A stretch of DNA of 64,000 bases from Elysia crispata (GCA_033675545.1 JAWDGP010003608.1:275613-339612); one strand, 5' to 3'. Positions 12,995 through 26,850 are shown, counted from the stretch's first letter. Numbers and translations: made by a program. Notes: a model not told the origin generated them from the letters alone.

Positions 12995-15900
12995 ACACTG
13001 TCCTAGTCTGTCCTATACAACAAGAACACATGGATCTTTCTGACAAGGCTTTAGCCCGTCGCTGTCCAAGTCTGTCCTACACCACAAGACTAGATAGATC
13101 TTTTTGACAAGTCTTTAGCCCGTCACGCTGTCCTAGTCTGTCCTATACCACAAGACTAGAAAAGTCTTTTTGACAAGTCTTTAGCCTGTCACGCTGTCCT
13201 AGTCTGTCCTATACCACAAGACTAGATAGATCTTTCTGACAAGGTTAAGCCCGTCACGCTGTCCTAGTCTGACCTATACCACAAGACTAGATAGATCTTT
13301 CTGACAAGGCTTTAGCCCGTCGCTGTCCAAGTCTGTCCTACACCACAAGACTAGATAGATCTTTCTGACAAGTCTTTAGCCCGTCACGCTGTCCTAGTCT
13401 GTTCTATACCACAAGACTAGATAGATCTTTCTGACAAGGTTTAGCCCGTCACGCTGTCCTAGTCTGTTCTATACCACAAGACTAGATAGATCTTTCTGAC
13501 AAGTCTTTAGCCTGTCACGCTGTCCTAGTCTGTTCTATACCACAAGACTAGATAGATCTTTCTGACAAGTCTTTAGCCCGTCACGCTGTCCTAGTCTGTT
13601 CTATACCACAAGACTAGATAGATCTTTCTGACAAGGTTCAGCCCGTCACGCTGTCCTAGTCTGTTCTATACCACAAGACTAGATAGATCTTTCTGACAAG
13701 GTTGATCCTGTCACGCTGTCCTAGTCTGTCCTATACCACAAGACTAGATAGACCTTTTTGACAAGTCTTTAGCCCGTCACGCTGTCCTAGTCTGTCCTAT
13801 ACCACAAGACTAAATAGATCTTTCTGACAAGGTTTAGCCCGTCACGCTGTCCTAGTCCGTCCTATACCACAAGACTAGATAGATCTTTCTGACAAGGCTT
13901 TAGCCCGTCGCTGTCCAAGTCTGTCCTACACCACAAGACTAGATAGATCTTTCTGACAAGTCTTTAGTCTGTCACGCTGTCCTAGTCTGTTCTATACCAC
14001 AAGACTAGATAGATCTTTCTGACAAGGTTTAGTCTGTCACGCTGTCCTAGTCTGTTCTATACCACAAGACTAGATAGATCTTTCCGACAAGTCTTTAGCC
14101 CGTCACGCTGTCCTAGTCTGTTCTATACCACAAGACTAGATAGATCTTTCTGACAAGGTTTAGCCTGTCACGCTGTCCTAGTCTGTTCTATGCCACAAGA
14201 CTAGATAGATCTTTCTGACAAGGTTTAGCCCGTCACGCTGTCCTAGTCTGTTCTATACCACAAGACTAGATAGATCTTTCTGACAAGGTTTAGCCTGTCA
14301 CGCTGTCCTAGTCTGTTCTATACCACAAGACTAGATAGATCTTTCTGACAAGTCTTTAGCCTGTCCCGCTGTCCTAGTCTGTTCTATACCACAAGACTAG
14401 ATAGATCTTTCTGACAAGGTTAAGCCTGTCACGCTGTCCTAGTCTGTTCTATACTACAAGACTAGATAGATCTTTCTGACAAGTCTTTAGCCTGTCACGC
14501 TGTCCTAGTCTGTTCTATACCACAAGACTAGATAGATCTTTCTGACAAGGTTTAGCCTGTCACGCTGTCCTAGTCTGTTCTATACCACAAGACTAGATAG
14601 ATCTTTCTGACAAGTCTTTAGCCTGTCACGCTGTCCTAGTCTGTTCTATACCACAAGACTAGATAGATCTTTCTGACAAGTCTTTAGCCCGTCACGCTGT
14701 CCTAGTCTGTTCTATACCACAATACTAGATAGATCTTTCTGACAAGGTTTAGCCTCTCACGCTGTCCTAGTCTGTTCTATGCCACAAGACTAGATAAATT
14801 TTTCTGACAAGGTTTAGCCCGTCACGCTGTCCTAGTCTGTTCTATACCACAAGACTAGATAGATCTTTCTGACAAGGTTTAGCCTGTCACGCTGACCTAG
14901 TCTGTTCTATACCACAAGACTAGATAGATCTTTCTGACAAGTCTTTAGCCTGTCACGCTGTCCTAGTCTGTTCTATACCACAAGACTAGATAGATCTTTC
15001 TGACAAGGTTTAGCCTGTCACGCTGTCCTAGTCTGTTCTATACCACAAGACTAGATAGATCTTTCTGACAAGTCTTTAGCCTGTCACGCTGTCCTAGTCT
15101 GTTCTATACCACAAGACTAGATAGATCTTTCTGACAAGGTTTAGCCTGTCACGCTGTCCTAGTCTGTTCTATACCACAAGACTAGATAGATCTTTCTGAC
15201 AAGTCTTTAGCCTGTCACGCTGTCCTAGTCTGTTCTATAGCACAAGACTAGATAGATCTTTCTGAAAAGTCTTTAGCCTGTCACGCTGTCCTAGTCTGTT
15301 CTATACCACAAGACTAGATAGATCTTTCTGACAAGGTTTAGCCTGTCACGCTGTCCTAGTCTGTTCTATACCACAAGACTAGATAGATCTTTCTGACAAG
15401 GTTTAGCCTTTCACGCTGTCCTAGTCTGTCCTACACCACAAGACTAGATAGATCTTTCTGACAAGTCTTTAGCCTGTCATGCTGTCCTAGTCTGTTCTAT
15501 ACCACAAGACTAGATAGATCTTTCTGACAAGTCTTTAGCCCGTCACGCTGTCCTAGTCTGTTCTATACCACAAGACTAGATAGATCTTTCTGACAAGGTT
15601 GATCCTGTCACGCTGTCCTAGTCTGTCCTATACCACAAGACTAGATAGATCTTTCTGACAAGTCTTTAGCCTGTCACGCTGTCCTAGTCTGTCCTATACC
15701 ACAAGACTAGATAGATCTTTCTGACAAGTCTTTAGCCTGTCACGCTGTCCTAGTCTGTTCTATACCACAAGACTAGATAGATCTTTCTGACAAGTCTTTA
15801 GCCTGTCACGCTGTCCTAGTCTGTTCTATACCACAAGACTAGATAGATCTTTCTGACAAGTCTTTAGCCTGTCACGCTGTCCTAGTCTGTCCTATACCAC

Positions 15901-17290
15901 AAGACTAGATAGATCTTTCTGACAAGGTTTAGCCTGTCACGCTGTCCTAGTCTGTCCTATACCACAAGACTAGATAGATCTTTCTGAAAAGTCTTTAGCC
16001 TGTCACGCTGTCCTAGTCTGTTCTATACCACAAGACTAGATAGATCTTTCTGACAAGGTTTAGCCTGTCACGCTGTCCTAGTCTGTCCTATACCACAAGA
16101 CTAGATAGATCTTTCTGACAAGGTTTAGCCCGTCACGCTGTCCTAGTCTGTCCTATACCACAAGACTAGATAGATCTTTCTGACAAGTCTTTAGCCTGTC
16201 ACGCTGTCCTAGTCTCTTCTATACCACAAGACTAGATAGATCTTTCTGACAAGTCTTTAGCCTGTCACGCTGTCCTAGTCTGTTCTATACCACAAGACTA
16301 GATAGATCTTTCTGACAAGGTTTAGCCTTTCACGCTGTCCTAGTCTGTCCTATACCACAAGACTAGATAGATCTTTCTGACAAGTCTTTAGCCTGTCACG
16401 CTGTCCTAGTCTGTTCTATACCACAAGACTAGATAGATCTTTCTGACAAGTCTTTAGCCTGTCACGCTGTCCTAGTCTGTTCTATACCACAAGACTAGAT
16501 AGATCTTTCTGACAAGGTTTAGCCTTTCACGCTGTCCTAGTCTGTCCTATACCACAAGACTAGATAGATCTTTCTGACAAGTCTTTAGCCTTTCACGCTG
16601 TCCTAGTCTGTCCTATACCACAAGACTAGATAGATCTTTCTGACAAGGTTTAGCCTGTCACGCTGTCCTAGTCTGTTCTATACCACAAGACTAGATAGAT
16701 CTTTCTGACAAGTCTTTAGCCTGTCACGCTGTCCTAGTCTGTTCTATAGCACAAGACTAGATAGATCTTTCTGACAAGTCTTTAGCCTGTCACGCTGTCC
16801 TAGTCTGTTCTATACCACAAGACTAGATAGATCTTTCTGACAAGGTTTAGCCTGTCACGCTGTCCTAGTCTGTTCTATACCACAAGACTAGATAGATCTT
16901 TCTGACAAGTCTTTAGCCTGTCACGCTGTCCTAGTCTGTTCTATACCACAAGACTAGATAGATCTTTCTGACAAGTCTTTAGCCTGTCACGCTGTCCTAG
17001 TCTGTTCTATACCACAAGACTAGATAGATCTTTCTGACAAGGTTTAGCCTTTCACGCTGTCCTAGTCTGTCCTACACCACAAGACTAGATAGATCTTTTT
17101 GACAAGTCTTTAGCCTGTCACGCTGTCCTAGTCTGTTCTATACCACAAGACTAGATAGATCTTTCTGACAAGGTTTAGCCTGTCACGCTGTCCTAGTCTG
17201 TTCTATACCACAAGACTAGATAGATCTTTCTGACAAGGTTTAGCCTGTCACGCTGTCCTAGTCTGTTCTATACCACAAGACTAGATAGAT
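12995..17290. repeat. 65/66-bp satellite-like array, about 65 copies
   Basis: The unit contains gtcacgctgtcctagtctgt, taccacaagactagatagat and ctttctgacaag. Two length forms exist, with aaggtttagcc (65 bases) or aagtctttagcc (66 bases). They are mixed through the whole array. The left edge is the most diverged and the middle and right are very uniform. No coding signal. Confidence 0.98.
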
Positions 17291-17961
17291 AAACAGTTTG
17301 GTCTGTCCACTTCATTGCTCTTCTAAAGGGTGTGTTCATTGTGAGTGAGAGGGAAGAGTGTGTGAGCGAGGGAGGGGGAGGTGTAGCGCCAAGTTGTTAT
17401 AAACACCCGAGGCACGGGCTAGTGTGACGCTACCGACCCAGAACCAGTAAACCAGCTGTTGGTGCGGATGTTGCTAACCATGGTGTAAGCCTTGCCCGCA
17501 TGGTGGTCCCTCCCATCTGGTGCTCCTTGCTTGATCCAGTTTGATTTTGTCTTCTGAGTTTTTCTACCCCTTTGTCGTGCAAACCAACCAGAATTTCGAA
17601 TTATATCATTATAAGAAAGAAGTCTCCAAATCATCCTTTTTTATATTTTCGCTCCTAAACCTTTTTTTTCCCTTCGTCCTTCATTCTGCCCTTTCAAGGT
17701 GATTACCATTAAGAAATGTTAAAGAAAAAAATTGTTATGTGTATATAGAGGAAAAGAAATAGAGAAAATGAGTCAGGGAGGAGAAATATAGACAAGAATG
17801 GTGCATATCGAAAAGGTAAATAGGGCAAGAAAGAGAGAGTGTGTGTGCATAAGACTAAGTTGTTATGTCGTTTGAGACTGAAACAAATCTATCAGTTATT
17901 TAATTTAGTCTGAGACTAATAAAGCTCTCCTAAATCCAATGGTGTCTGACACTAAGTTACT
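17291..17961. other. Unique intronic or flanking segment
   Basis: A minus ORF at 17419-17634 has no recognisable features. A GTGTGT run occurs near 17840. Nothing else seen. Confidence 0.5.
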
Positions 17962-18190
17962 TCTAGTTGTAGGAGCGCCGATGGCCAAAAGGTTAGAACG
18001 CTCAGTCTGATATTCTTAGTCACAAACTTTGCGTTCTTGAGCCCAAATCGTCTAACGCTGTTTTATGGGCCTCCTATTTTCTTTCGCACCCTGACCGGAG
18101 AAGGATCAAAAAGGTCCGAGATAACTGTTTTGTGGGCGAGATACAAGAAACTTGCATATGGAATAAACAAGCAGTCAGAGCTAAAGTGGC
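17962..18190 (+). mobile_element. tRNA-derived SINE relic (tentative)
   Basis: gcgccgatggccaaaaggtt resembles the 5' part and A box of a Ser/Leu-type tRNA, and gcgttcttgagccc some 45 bases later resembles a damaged B box. The following body (ccctgaccggagaaggatca, then ttgcatatggaataaacaa) reads like a SINE tail. This is pattern inference; no target-site duplication was identified. Confidence 0.4.
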
Positions 18191-18351
18191 TGCTATCCCG
18201 GGTGTCCTAACAGCCCATCGTGTACCGCTCGCTGTTATGACTGGCGCGGAGCTCACAGCACCGTGACAGACTCACGCTCGCCGCGACTCAGTGGGCTCAG
18301 CTTAACCAAATAAACTCACCTGGTACTCTTCCTTGATCCTCACTGTCTCTA

Positions 18352-18430
<79 letters not shown>

Positions 18431-18719
18431 TCAGGTCCCATCTCTGAGTTCCTGCCTGAGTGTGAGTGCTTGCATTTAAAGGATTTCTTTAATAACAGAG
18501 AGAAAGCAGACGTAGAAATGAAGGAAGAGGAATCTGTAGTCACAATGATATTTTATATACCAAACTTTTCAGTTAATAGCCGTGATCTATGAAGCCCGAA
18601 TTATTTTCACTTGACTGCGGCCTGTGTAACTTGAAACATTTAAGCTCATCGTGTTTCAATTTAGCTGTTAAGTGTTGTGACTCCGTACTGACCAATCACG
18701 TGTTTTGTTTCTCCTCCAG
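18191..18719. other. Intron before KIF26 exon 1, with (CT)n at 18355-18432
   Basis: A CT tract of about 36 units and otherwise unique sequence up to the exon acceptor. Confidence 0.7.
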
Positions 18720-18878
18720 GTGCTGAGGCGACTGGTGTCGGTGCGGCCCCAAGTGTGTATTTGCGGGAGGACCCGATCTGCGGGACCCAGCTGGAGAACC
18801 AGAGTGAGCTGCGGGCCCCCACGGCCGAGAAGGCGGCCTTCTACCTGGACGCGGCCCTGGCCGCTAGGACAGCTGCAG
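18720..18878 (+). CDS. KIF26: KIF26 exon 1 of window: kinesin motor, region before switch I
   Basis: The exon starts after a pyrimidine-rich acceptor (tttctcctccag) and ends at a gtaggg donor. It begins with two bases of a split codon and ends in phase 1. In this frame it reads [13 protein letters not shown], then [19 protein letters not shown], then AALAARTAA. This is the KIF26 version of the motor segment that leads into switch I (established family knowledge; canonical kinesins have gxYVxxLxxxxV...GxxNR here). The neighbouring frame is also open, so ORF callers would pick a wrong protein; phase continuity with the next exon decides. Upstream motor exons with the P-loop are not found in the preceding 18.7 kb. 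Confidence 0.92.
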
Positions 18879-18904
18879 GTAGGGAGGGGGAAAACATAAC
18901 ATGA

Positions 18905-19690
18905 CCGCAGTACAACATAAAAACAAACCCAGTGACTTTAAAGCACTACTGTGTTACAACACACAAAACAATGACTATAGCACACTACCGTGCTACAACA
19001 CAAAAAAACAATGACTTAAGTTCACTGCAGTGTTACAACACAAAAAATAATCACTTAAGCACACTATCGCGGTACAACACAAAAAGATGACGTTAGAATA
19101 GAACCGTGCTATGAAAAAAAAAAATGACTTTAGCACACTATCGTGTAACACAAAAAATGACTTTAGCACACTATCGTTTTGCAACAACAAAAAGAAAAAA
19201 ATAACTATAGCACACTACCATGTCACAACACAAAAAAAAAAACAATGACTATAGCACACTACCATGTCACAACACAAAAAAAAAAAAAAGAAACCATTGA
19301 CTTTAGCACACTGCCGTCTTACAACATAAAAAACAATGACTTAAGCACGCTGTGGTGTTACAACACCAAAAAAAAATGACTGAAGCACACTATCGTGTTT
19401 CAACTACAAAAAACAATGACTGTAGTACACTATCGTGTTTCAACTACAAAAAACAATGACTGTAGTACACTATCGTGTTTCAACTACAAAAAACAATTAC
19501 TGAAGCACACTATCGTGTTTCAACTACAAAAAGCAATGACTGAAGCACACTATCGTGTTTCAACTACAAAAAGCAATGACTGAAGCACACTATCGTGTTT
19601 CAACTACAAAAAGCAATGACTGAAGCACACTATCGTGTTTCAACTACAAAAAGCAATGACTGAAGCACACTACCGTCATACAACACAAAA
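18905..19690. repeat. 40-bp minisatellite, about 19 copies
   Basis: The unit is caatgactgaagcacactat plus cgtgtttcaactacaaaaag. Left copies are diverged with A-runs of different length; right copies are near identical at exactly 40 bases. The array starts about 27 bases after the exon-1 donor. Confidence 0.96.
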
Positions 19691-20560
19691 GCAACGAGGA
19701 ACACGCTCAAATTGCCGAAAACCATTTTAAAAACTATTTAAAACAGCAAACGGCGCCTACTAAAAAATTTGTGTGACAACATGAAGCATTGCTGTAGAAA
19801 CACATGTATCTGAAATAGCCACAGGACTGTGTTGCAAATTAACAACGCGTGTGTGATGACACACTGCCATTGGCACACTACTGTGTTGCACAATAGAATT
19901 ACTTACATTGTCATTTTACCATGCACATAAAATATATTGGCCGAGTTATAGTGCAACAAAACAAACACTTATATTAACATAATTGTTTGCTATAACCCTT
20001 TATTTTCTTTGAATAATTTGTTAATTACCGCACACTTAATTAAGTTAGTTGTTAAATTAAGTTAGTTGTTAAATTAAGTTAGTTGTTAAATTAAGTTAGT
20101 TGTTAAATTAAGTTAGTTGTTAAATTAAGTTAGTTGTTAAATTAAGTTAGTTGTTAAATTAAGTTAGTTGTTACATCACATCAACGTACTTACCGTTTAC
20201 AGCCATTGATGTGATAAGCCACATGCACTGTGATCTTTATTGATGTGATTAAGCCACATGCACTGTGATCTTTATTGACTGTTGTGATAAAACATTCTAA
20301 TCTCAATCAAGAATCAACATCTTTCCATCTCCCCTTTCCCCTTTTTTTTTTCTTGTTTATGAAATCCATCAAAAGGGAAGTCTGTCTCTTCTGCTGGTTG
20401 CCAGTGTACTCGCGACACCTTCTCTCTTTCAATCTTTGCAGAATATCTTCCTACAGCTCTCCTTTTCTTGTTTCTCTGTGCACTGTACGCGTCTGCATCA
20501 CATCTTTCTTCTATCTCTCTCAATTTACATGAATTTTAAATTTTAATTTTTTTTTTTCAG
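19691..20560. other. Rest of intron 1 with two short arrays
   Basis: Holds a 17-bp array (aagttagttgttaaatt, eight copies, 20036-20173) and a 37-38 bp duplication (tgtgataagccacatgcact, 20203-20278). The remaining sequence is unique and ends in the poly-T acceptor tract of exon 2. Confidence 0.85.
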
Positions 20561-20656
20561 ACGAAGAGGAAGCGCGCTCGTCACATCTCCTGTTTACGCT
20601 GAATGTTTACCAGTATAGGATAGAGAAGGCCAACACTAAAGCTGGACTACCAGGAG
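20561..20656 (+). CDS. KIF26: KIF26 exon 2 of window: motor, switch I and following beta strand
   Basis: The acceptor is a T-run ending in ttttttttcag and the donor is gtaagt. The split codon G|AC joins to the previous exon; the exon ends in phase 1. It encodes DEEEARSSHLLFTLNVYQY and then RIEKANTKAGLPG. The stretch ARSSHLLFTL aligns with the canonical switch I NxxSSRSHxxFxI, so the Ser-His pair is kept but the leading Asn and the SSR order are not. This fits an atypical motor. A pure CT microsatellite starts six bases after the donor. Only 96 bp long, it is too short to be seen by simple ORF searches. Confidence 0.9.
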
Positions 20657-20660
20657 GTAA

Positions 20661-20729
<69 letters not shown>

Positions 20730-20752
20730 ACTCACACACACACACACACACA
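20661..20752. repeat. (CT)n plus (CA)n right after the exon-2 donor
   Basis: Pure CT for some 60 bases starting four bases after gtaa of the donor, then CA repeats. It puts a long pyrimidine tract at the 5' end of the 18-kb intron. Confidence 0.95.
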
Positions 20753-20796
20753 TAGAGTCTCTCTCCCTCTCTTCCACTCTTTCTCTGTCCCTACAG

Positions 20797-20897
20797 GCTA
20801 TGGTTGGAGAATCAACTGTGACCAGACTAGAACTGTTTCTCGAGTCTCCAACCTACAGGACAGGGCCATATTTCTCGTTTACACCCTGCTGACCTGA
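20797..20897 (+). other. Possible alternative terminal exon after KIF26 exon 2
   Basis: An excellent acceptor (ctttctctgtccctacag) is followed, in the phase required by the exon-2 donor, by 32 full codons beginning GYGWRINCDQTRTVSRVSNL and ending in TGA at 20895-20897. Splicing here would cut the motor off before switch II. No known homology and no clear polyadenylation signal nearby, so it may be chance. Confidence 0.2.
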
Positions 20898-22984
20898 CTG
20901 GGGTGCAGCAGTAAACCGATTGAAGACCATAGAGTTAGCAACCAGCGAGTTAGATTTGAGATGTACACTGGAAGTGAAAGCTTCTGAAATGTGCAAGATT
21001 TGATTTTCTTTTTTAAGTGATTAACTATCGATCTTATCCTTTTATAAAAATATGATAATCACAACATCAACAGCAACAATAGTTTTCCACCCTCAAGTCA
21101 AGCTCTGTACAGATTCCTGACACAACAGGTTGAGCTTATTTTCTCTGTACGAAGCAACATCGACATGTTGCCTGCTGGAAGGATATTCTGCTATCTTAGC
21201 TTTTTATAGAGAACAATCAGATGGGACAATGTCGAGCTGTTTGAACGATGGTCATGGGGAAGTTTGTTACCGGTATTAGTTGTTATACTGCAGGCCGCTA
21301 AAAACGTCTTTGTTTCTTTGTATGCCTGTGTTAGTTATTCTTTGTTATATTGCTAGTTGATAAGGTATTTTTTTCATTTGTGTGTCTGTGTTAATTCTTC
21401 TTTGTTACATTGCTGGATGTTAAGGTATTTGTTCCTTTGTGTGTCTGTGTAACTGTCAGTTTCCAGGTTTGTTGTGTCGTCAGTTGCTCAAACAAAGAAA
21501 AGTATCAAGTTTAGCCATGTAGATGAGGATAACCTGCCGGAGGTCAGAGGTCATGAGATTGCCAGGAGCTGTTATGACTGGTACATGTCTGCTGCAGATA
21601 AGAGTTATCTCCTCTTTCTTTATCTCCATATTACCGCCTGGTCTCGGCAAACATTGCCTCGTACAGTTCAGACAAAGAGCAGCATTGTTTGACAATTGTT
21701 ATAAAAACAATGGCGAATGTTTAATTATTGTTAGCTGGAGAGTAGTAAGCAACCTCCGGTCACCTGACTGTGTGGTAAAACTGAGAAGTACATCCGATTC
21801 TGAAACAATTCTATTCTGGACCTGACTAGGAGGTTACAACATGAACACCAAGTATGACGGGAACTCTGCTGTGGCAAACGTCAAGAGCCGCAGAAAGTAC
21901 AGACAGGGACAAAAATCCAGGAGAGCTGACGCTGCGGGCATACCGCACTAATAGCTCCGCTGAGTGGGCCGCTCGTAAAAGTGGCACTGTGGCTTCCTGG
22001 TGCGAGTCCTGGCCGCTATCTGTCAGCCTGTCATATCTGGGGAATGAGCACCGCGAGAAAACTGGCTCAGACCGGCTCAGACTGACAGTCCTGCCACTCA
22101 TAGGCCGAGCTAACCGACTCAACATAGTCGGTGCGCGCCCGGGAAGAAACAGTGAAACTGAGAGACGTTCTTGTAGATGTGGCGGATCTTGTAACTGTGG
22201 CCTCTACTCCGGTGTTGAACGCACACCGTGCTGGCAAGATTTAGAATGGAAGCCTCAATGTCATAAATCCAACCTCCCGCCTTCATATTAAGCCAAGCCC
22301 GTCCCTGACAGCAGGACCAGGTGTAACTCACCGTCTGGTCACTGCTCCAGCTCCGGCCGGAACCTGACACATTCCCATCATGCCGTGAAGCAGTCTGGTG
22401 CCGGAGAGGTCTCGGTAGATGGAGATCTGTGTGCGTGTCTCTTGAGATGGATGGACGTGCAATGTCAAATGGGTTGCCTACAGGCTAGAGAGAAACAAAA
22501 ACAAGGAGGAAGCGTCTATAGATGGAGAGAGTGAGAGAGAGAGAGAGAGAAGGCTTGCAACGAGTTGAAAGGGGTTCCAAGGTATATCATCCTCAGCCAA
22601 AATCTAAGGCAGATAATCAAGAAGCGCCTGCCATCGTGTCCTAGCAAGCCGTCCAACACGGCTCTACTTTACAGGGAAGTGGATTTTCTCTAACTGATAA
22701 TGGGCTTGTCTCTTGTGTTTCACTATTTCCCTCTGACCCTTGGATCAACCTCACCTATCGCAGTGATGTGATGGTGCGGGAAAAAGATGAATAACGGGCC
22801 TTGAGTAGATAATTCCTCGACCTCATTTCCTCTCTAAGCAATAGCTTTGTTTCAACTTCAGAGCCATATCTGGGTAGGAAAAAACTCGACATTGGCTGTG
22901 CTCTAAATTTTTTAAAGCTTTTACATAAGAGGGAAATGTTACTTGTCATATCACCTCCTAGAACACCGAAATTAAAAGCGGATA
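20898..22984. other. Unique intronic sequence
   Basis: About 2 kb with few tandem repeats, except a threefold 60-70 bp TTTGTGTGTCTGTGTTA-type repeat near 21300-21450 and a GA run near 22525-22550. The 21850-22370 part has balanced GC and long opposing ORFs on both strands, but no recognised domain. Confidence 0.55.
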
Positions 22985-25245
22985 CCCAACCTCTATGAAA
23001 CCCCACTACAATGGGTAAGATTCAATCTTTCTAAAACCTTGACACAAGGATGAGATTCAAACTCTACAAAACCTTGACACAAGGGTGAGATCCAATCTCT
23101 ATAAAACCTTGACAATAGGGTGAGATTCACCTCTATGAAACTTGACACACGGATGAGATCAAACATGTATAACACCTTGACACCAGGATGAGATCCAGCC
23201 TTTATAACACTTTGGCACAAGGATGAGATGCAATCTCTATAAAACCTTGAAACAAGGGTGAGATCCAACCTCTATAAAACCTTGAAAGAAGGATGAGATT
23301 CTATCTCAATAAAACCTTTACACAAGTATGAGATACAATTTCTATAAATCCATAACACACAGATGAGATCAATTCTCCATAAAAGTGTGAATATCTATAA
23401 AACCTTGAAACAAAGATGATATTCAACCTCTAAGAAACTTTGACACGAGAATGAGATCCAAACTCTATAAAACCTTGACACAAGGGTGAGATCCAACATC
23501 TATAAAACCTTGGCACGAGAATGAGAGCTAAACTCTATAACACCTTGACGCAAGGGTGAGATTCAAACTGTATACAACCTTGACACAAGGATGAGATTCA
23601 ATCTATGTAAAACCTTGATACTACTGTGAGATTCACCTCTACCAACCTTGACACAAGGATGAGATAAAACATGTATAACACCTTGACACCAAGATGAGAT
23701 TCAGCCTTTATAACATCTTGGCACCAGGATGAGATGCAATCTCTATAAAATCTTGAAACAAGGGTAAGAGTCAACCTCTTTAAAACCTTGGAAGAAGGAT
23801 GGGTCCAACCTCTATGAAGTCTTAACACAAGGATGAGATATAATCTCTATAAGACCTTTATACAATGGGTAAGATCCAACCTTTATTAAACCTTGACACA
23901 AGGATGAGATCCAACCTCTATAAAACCTTGACCCGAGAATGAGTTCCAAACTCTATAAAACCTTCACACAAGGGTAAGATTCAACCTCTATAAAACCTTG
24001 ACACAAGGTTGAGATCCAACCTCTATGAAATCTTGGCACAAGGATGAGATCCAACCTATATAACACATTGACACAAGAGTGAGATCCAAGCTCAATAAAA
24101 GCTTGACATAAGGATGAGATCCAACCTCTATAAAACCTTGACACGAGAATGATCTCCAATCATTTTACAACCTTGACTCAAGAATGAGATCCAATATCAC
24201 ATGGATGAGACGCAATCTCCATAAAACCTTGACACTAAGATCAGAATCCAATATCTATACCTCAAGAGTGAGATCTAATCTCCTTAAAACCTTGACTCGA
24301 GAATGAGATGCAATCTCTTTAAAACCTTGACACTGGAATGAGATTCAATTTCTATAAAACTTTGAAACAAAGGGTGAGATCAAAATCTATAAAACCTTGA
24401 AACAAAGATGAGATCCAATCCCTATAAAACCTTGACATAAGTATGAGATCCAATCTCTATCAAACCTTGTCACAAGTTTGAGATCCAATTTCTATAAAAC
24501 CTTGAAACAAGGATGAGATCCAACCTCTATGAAGCCGTGACACAAGAATGAAATCCGAACTCTATAAAAGCTTGAAACTAGGGTGAGATTCACCTATATA
24601 AACTTTGACACAAGGATTAGATCAAACCTGTATAACACCTTGACACCAGGATGACATCCAATCTCTATAAAACCTTCACAAGGATGAGATTCCAACTCTA
24701 TAAAACCTGGTCACAAGAATGAGATCAAACCTTTATAACATCTTGACAAAAGAGGGAGATCCAAATTCTATAAAATCTTGACACAAGGATGAGACCCAAC
24801 CTCTTTGAAATTTTGACAGAAAGATGAGATCCAACCTCTATAAAACCTTGATACAAGGATGAGACCCAATTTTCATAAAACCTTGACACTAGGATCAGAA
24901 TCCAACGTCTATAAAACCTTGATACATGGATGAGATCCAACGTCTTTAAAACTTTGACACAAAAATAAGATCCAACCTCTATAAAATTTTTACACGATGA
25001 GATTCAATTTCTAGAAAACTTTGACGTGGATGAGACCCAACCTTTACAAAACCTTAACACAAGAATGAGATCCAATCTCTATGAAATCTTTACACAAAGA
25101 TGAGATCCAAACTCTTTGAAACCTTGACACAAGGATGAGATCCAACCTCTATAAAACCGTGATACAAGAATGAGATCCAATCTCTAAAAAACCTTTTCAC
25201 TAGTATGAAATCCAAACTTTTTAAAACCTTGACACAAAAGGGGGA
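22985..25245. repeat. 35-bp minisatellite, about 60 degenerate copies
   Basis: The unit is ataaaaccttgacacaagga plus tgagatccaacctct. Copies are diverged and many carry indels, which suggests an old array. Confidence 0.95.
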
Positions 25246-25450
25246 TGTTTTCTTTCTTCCACCAACACACCTTACATTTTTACAGGCTTTGACACAACCA
25301 ACACGCTTACACACTTTTACAGACTATGTTTGACACAACTAACACACTTACACATTTCTACAGACTATGTTTGACACAACTAATACACTTACACACTTCT
25401 TCAAACTATGTTTGACACAATCAACTCACGTACATACTTCTACAACGATG
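25246..25450. repeat. 41-bp minisatellite, about 5 copies
   Basis: The unit contains agactatgtttgacacaac and aacacacttacacacttct. It follows the 35-bp array without a gap and shares its cttgacaca word, so it may derive from it. Confidence 0.85.
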
Positions 25451-26080
<630 letters not shown>

Positions 26081-26449
26081 TAACGACTCTACTTCTCCCC
26101 CCTCACTCGCTATCATCTGGTGTTGTCAGCACCCAAGACCTGGAATTGAGTGCCCTGACTGACACCATCTTGAAATAATTGCATGGATTCCTCATCCATC
26201 TTTCTGACATCCCCAGAGCGGGAGGGAGAGAAGTGACACCTCAGTCTTCAGCCGTGAAGCGAGGAATCTGGTTAGTCACGTGACTTGCGTCAAGGATCGG
26301 GCAGGCCTGATGCTATTACGAGAAGCCATTGAATTTGGGTCAAAGGTTAAACAATTGAATTTGGGTCAAAGGTTAAACAGTTCACTGACCTCTCTAAGTT
26401 GTACTCGAACACACGTATGAACTGTATGCCAGACTGCTACAACTATTGT
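26081..26449. other. Unique segment with a 26-bp direct duplication
   Basis: Two adjacent copies of attgaatttgggtcaaaggt-taaaca lie at 26329-26380. The rest is unique. Confidence 0.7.
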
Positions 26450-26850
26450 TCCTCTTAGCCGTGGTTGCAGGCCACATTACTTCAATTGTAGCCTTGGCAG
26501 TGGTTGTAGGCCACACCAATTCAACTGTAGCCTTGGCCGTGGTTGTAGGCCGCACCACTTCAACAGTAGCCTTGCCGTAGTTGTAGGCCACACCACTTTT
26601 ACTGTAGTCTTGGTCGTGGTTGTAGGCCACAACACTTAAATTGTAGCATTGGCCTTGGTTGTTGACCACACAACTTCAAATATAGTTTTGGTCGTGGGCG
26701 TAGCTCACACCACTTCAAGAGTAGCCTTTGCCGTGGTTGTAGGCCACACCACTTTAAGTGTATCCTTGGCCGTGATGTAGGCCACACCACTTCAATTGTA
26801 GCCTTGGTCATGGTTGTAGGCCATACCACTTCAACTGTAATCGTGGTTGT
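26450..26850. repeat. 39-bp minisatellite, about 10 copies
   Basis: The unit is gccttggccgtggttgtagg plus ccacaccacttcaactgta. The 39-base period keeps minus-strand frames open with a 13-residue Pro-Thr-Thr repeat. Confidence 0.95.

Noticed and set aside
18705-18899. Arg/Pro-rich ORF over exon 1
   Set aside because: Wrong frame; only the +2 offset gives the kinesin sequence and matches the next exon's phase.
21826-22370. Opposing ORFs of 83-145 codons in balanced-GC sequence
   Set aside because: No recognisable motif, overlapping on both strands, no splice sites in a useful phase; treated as intron.
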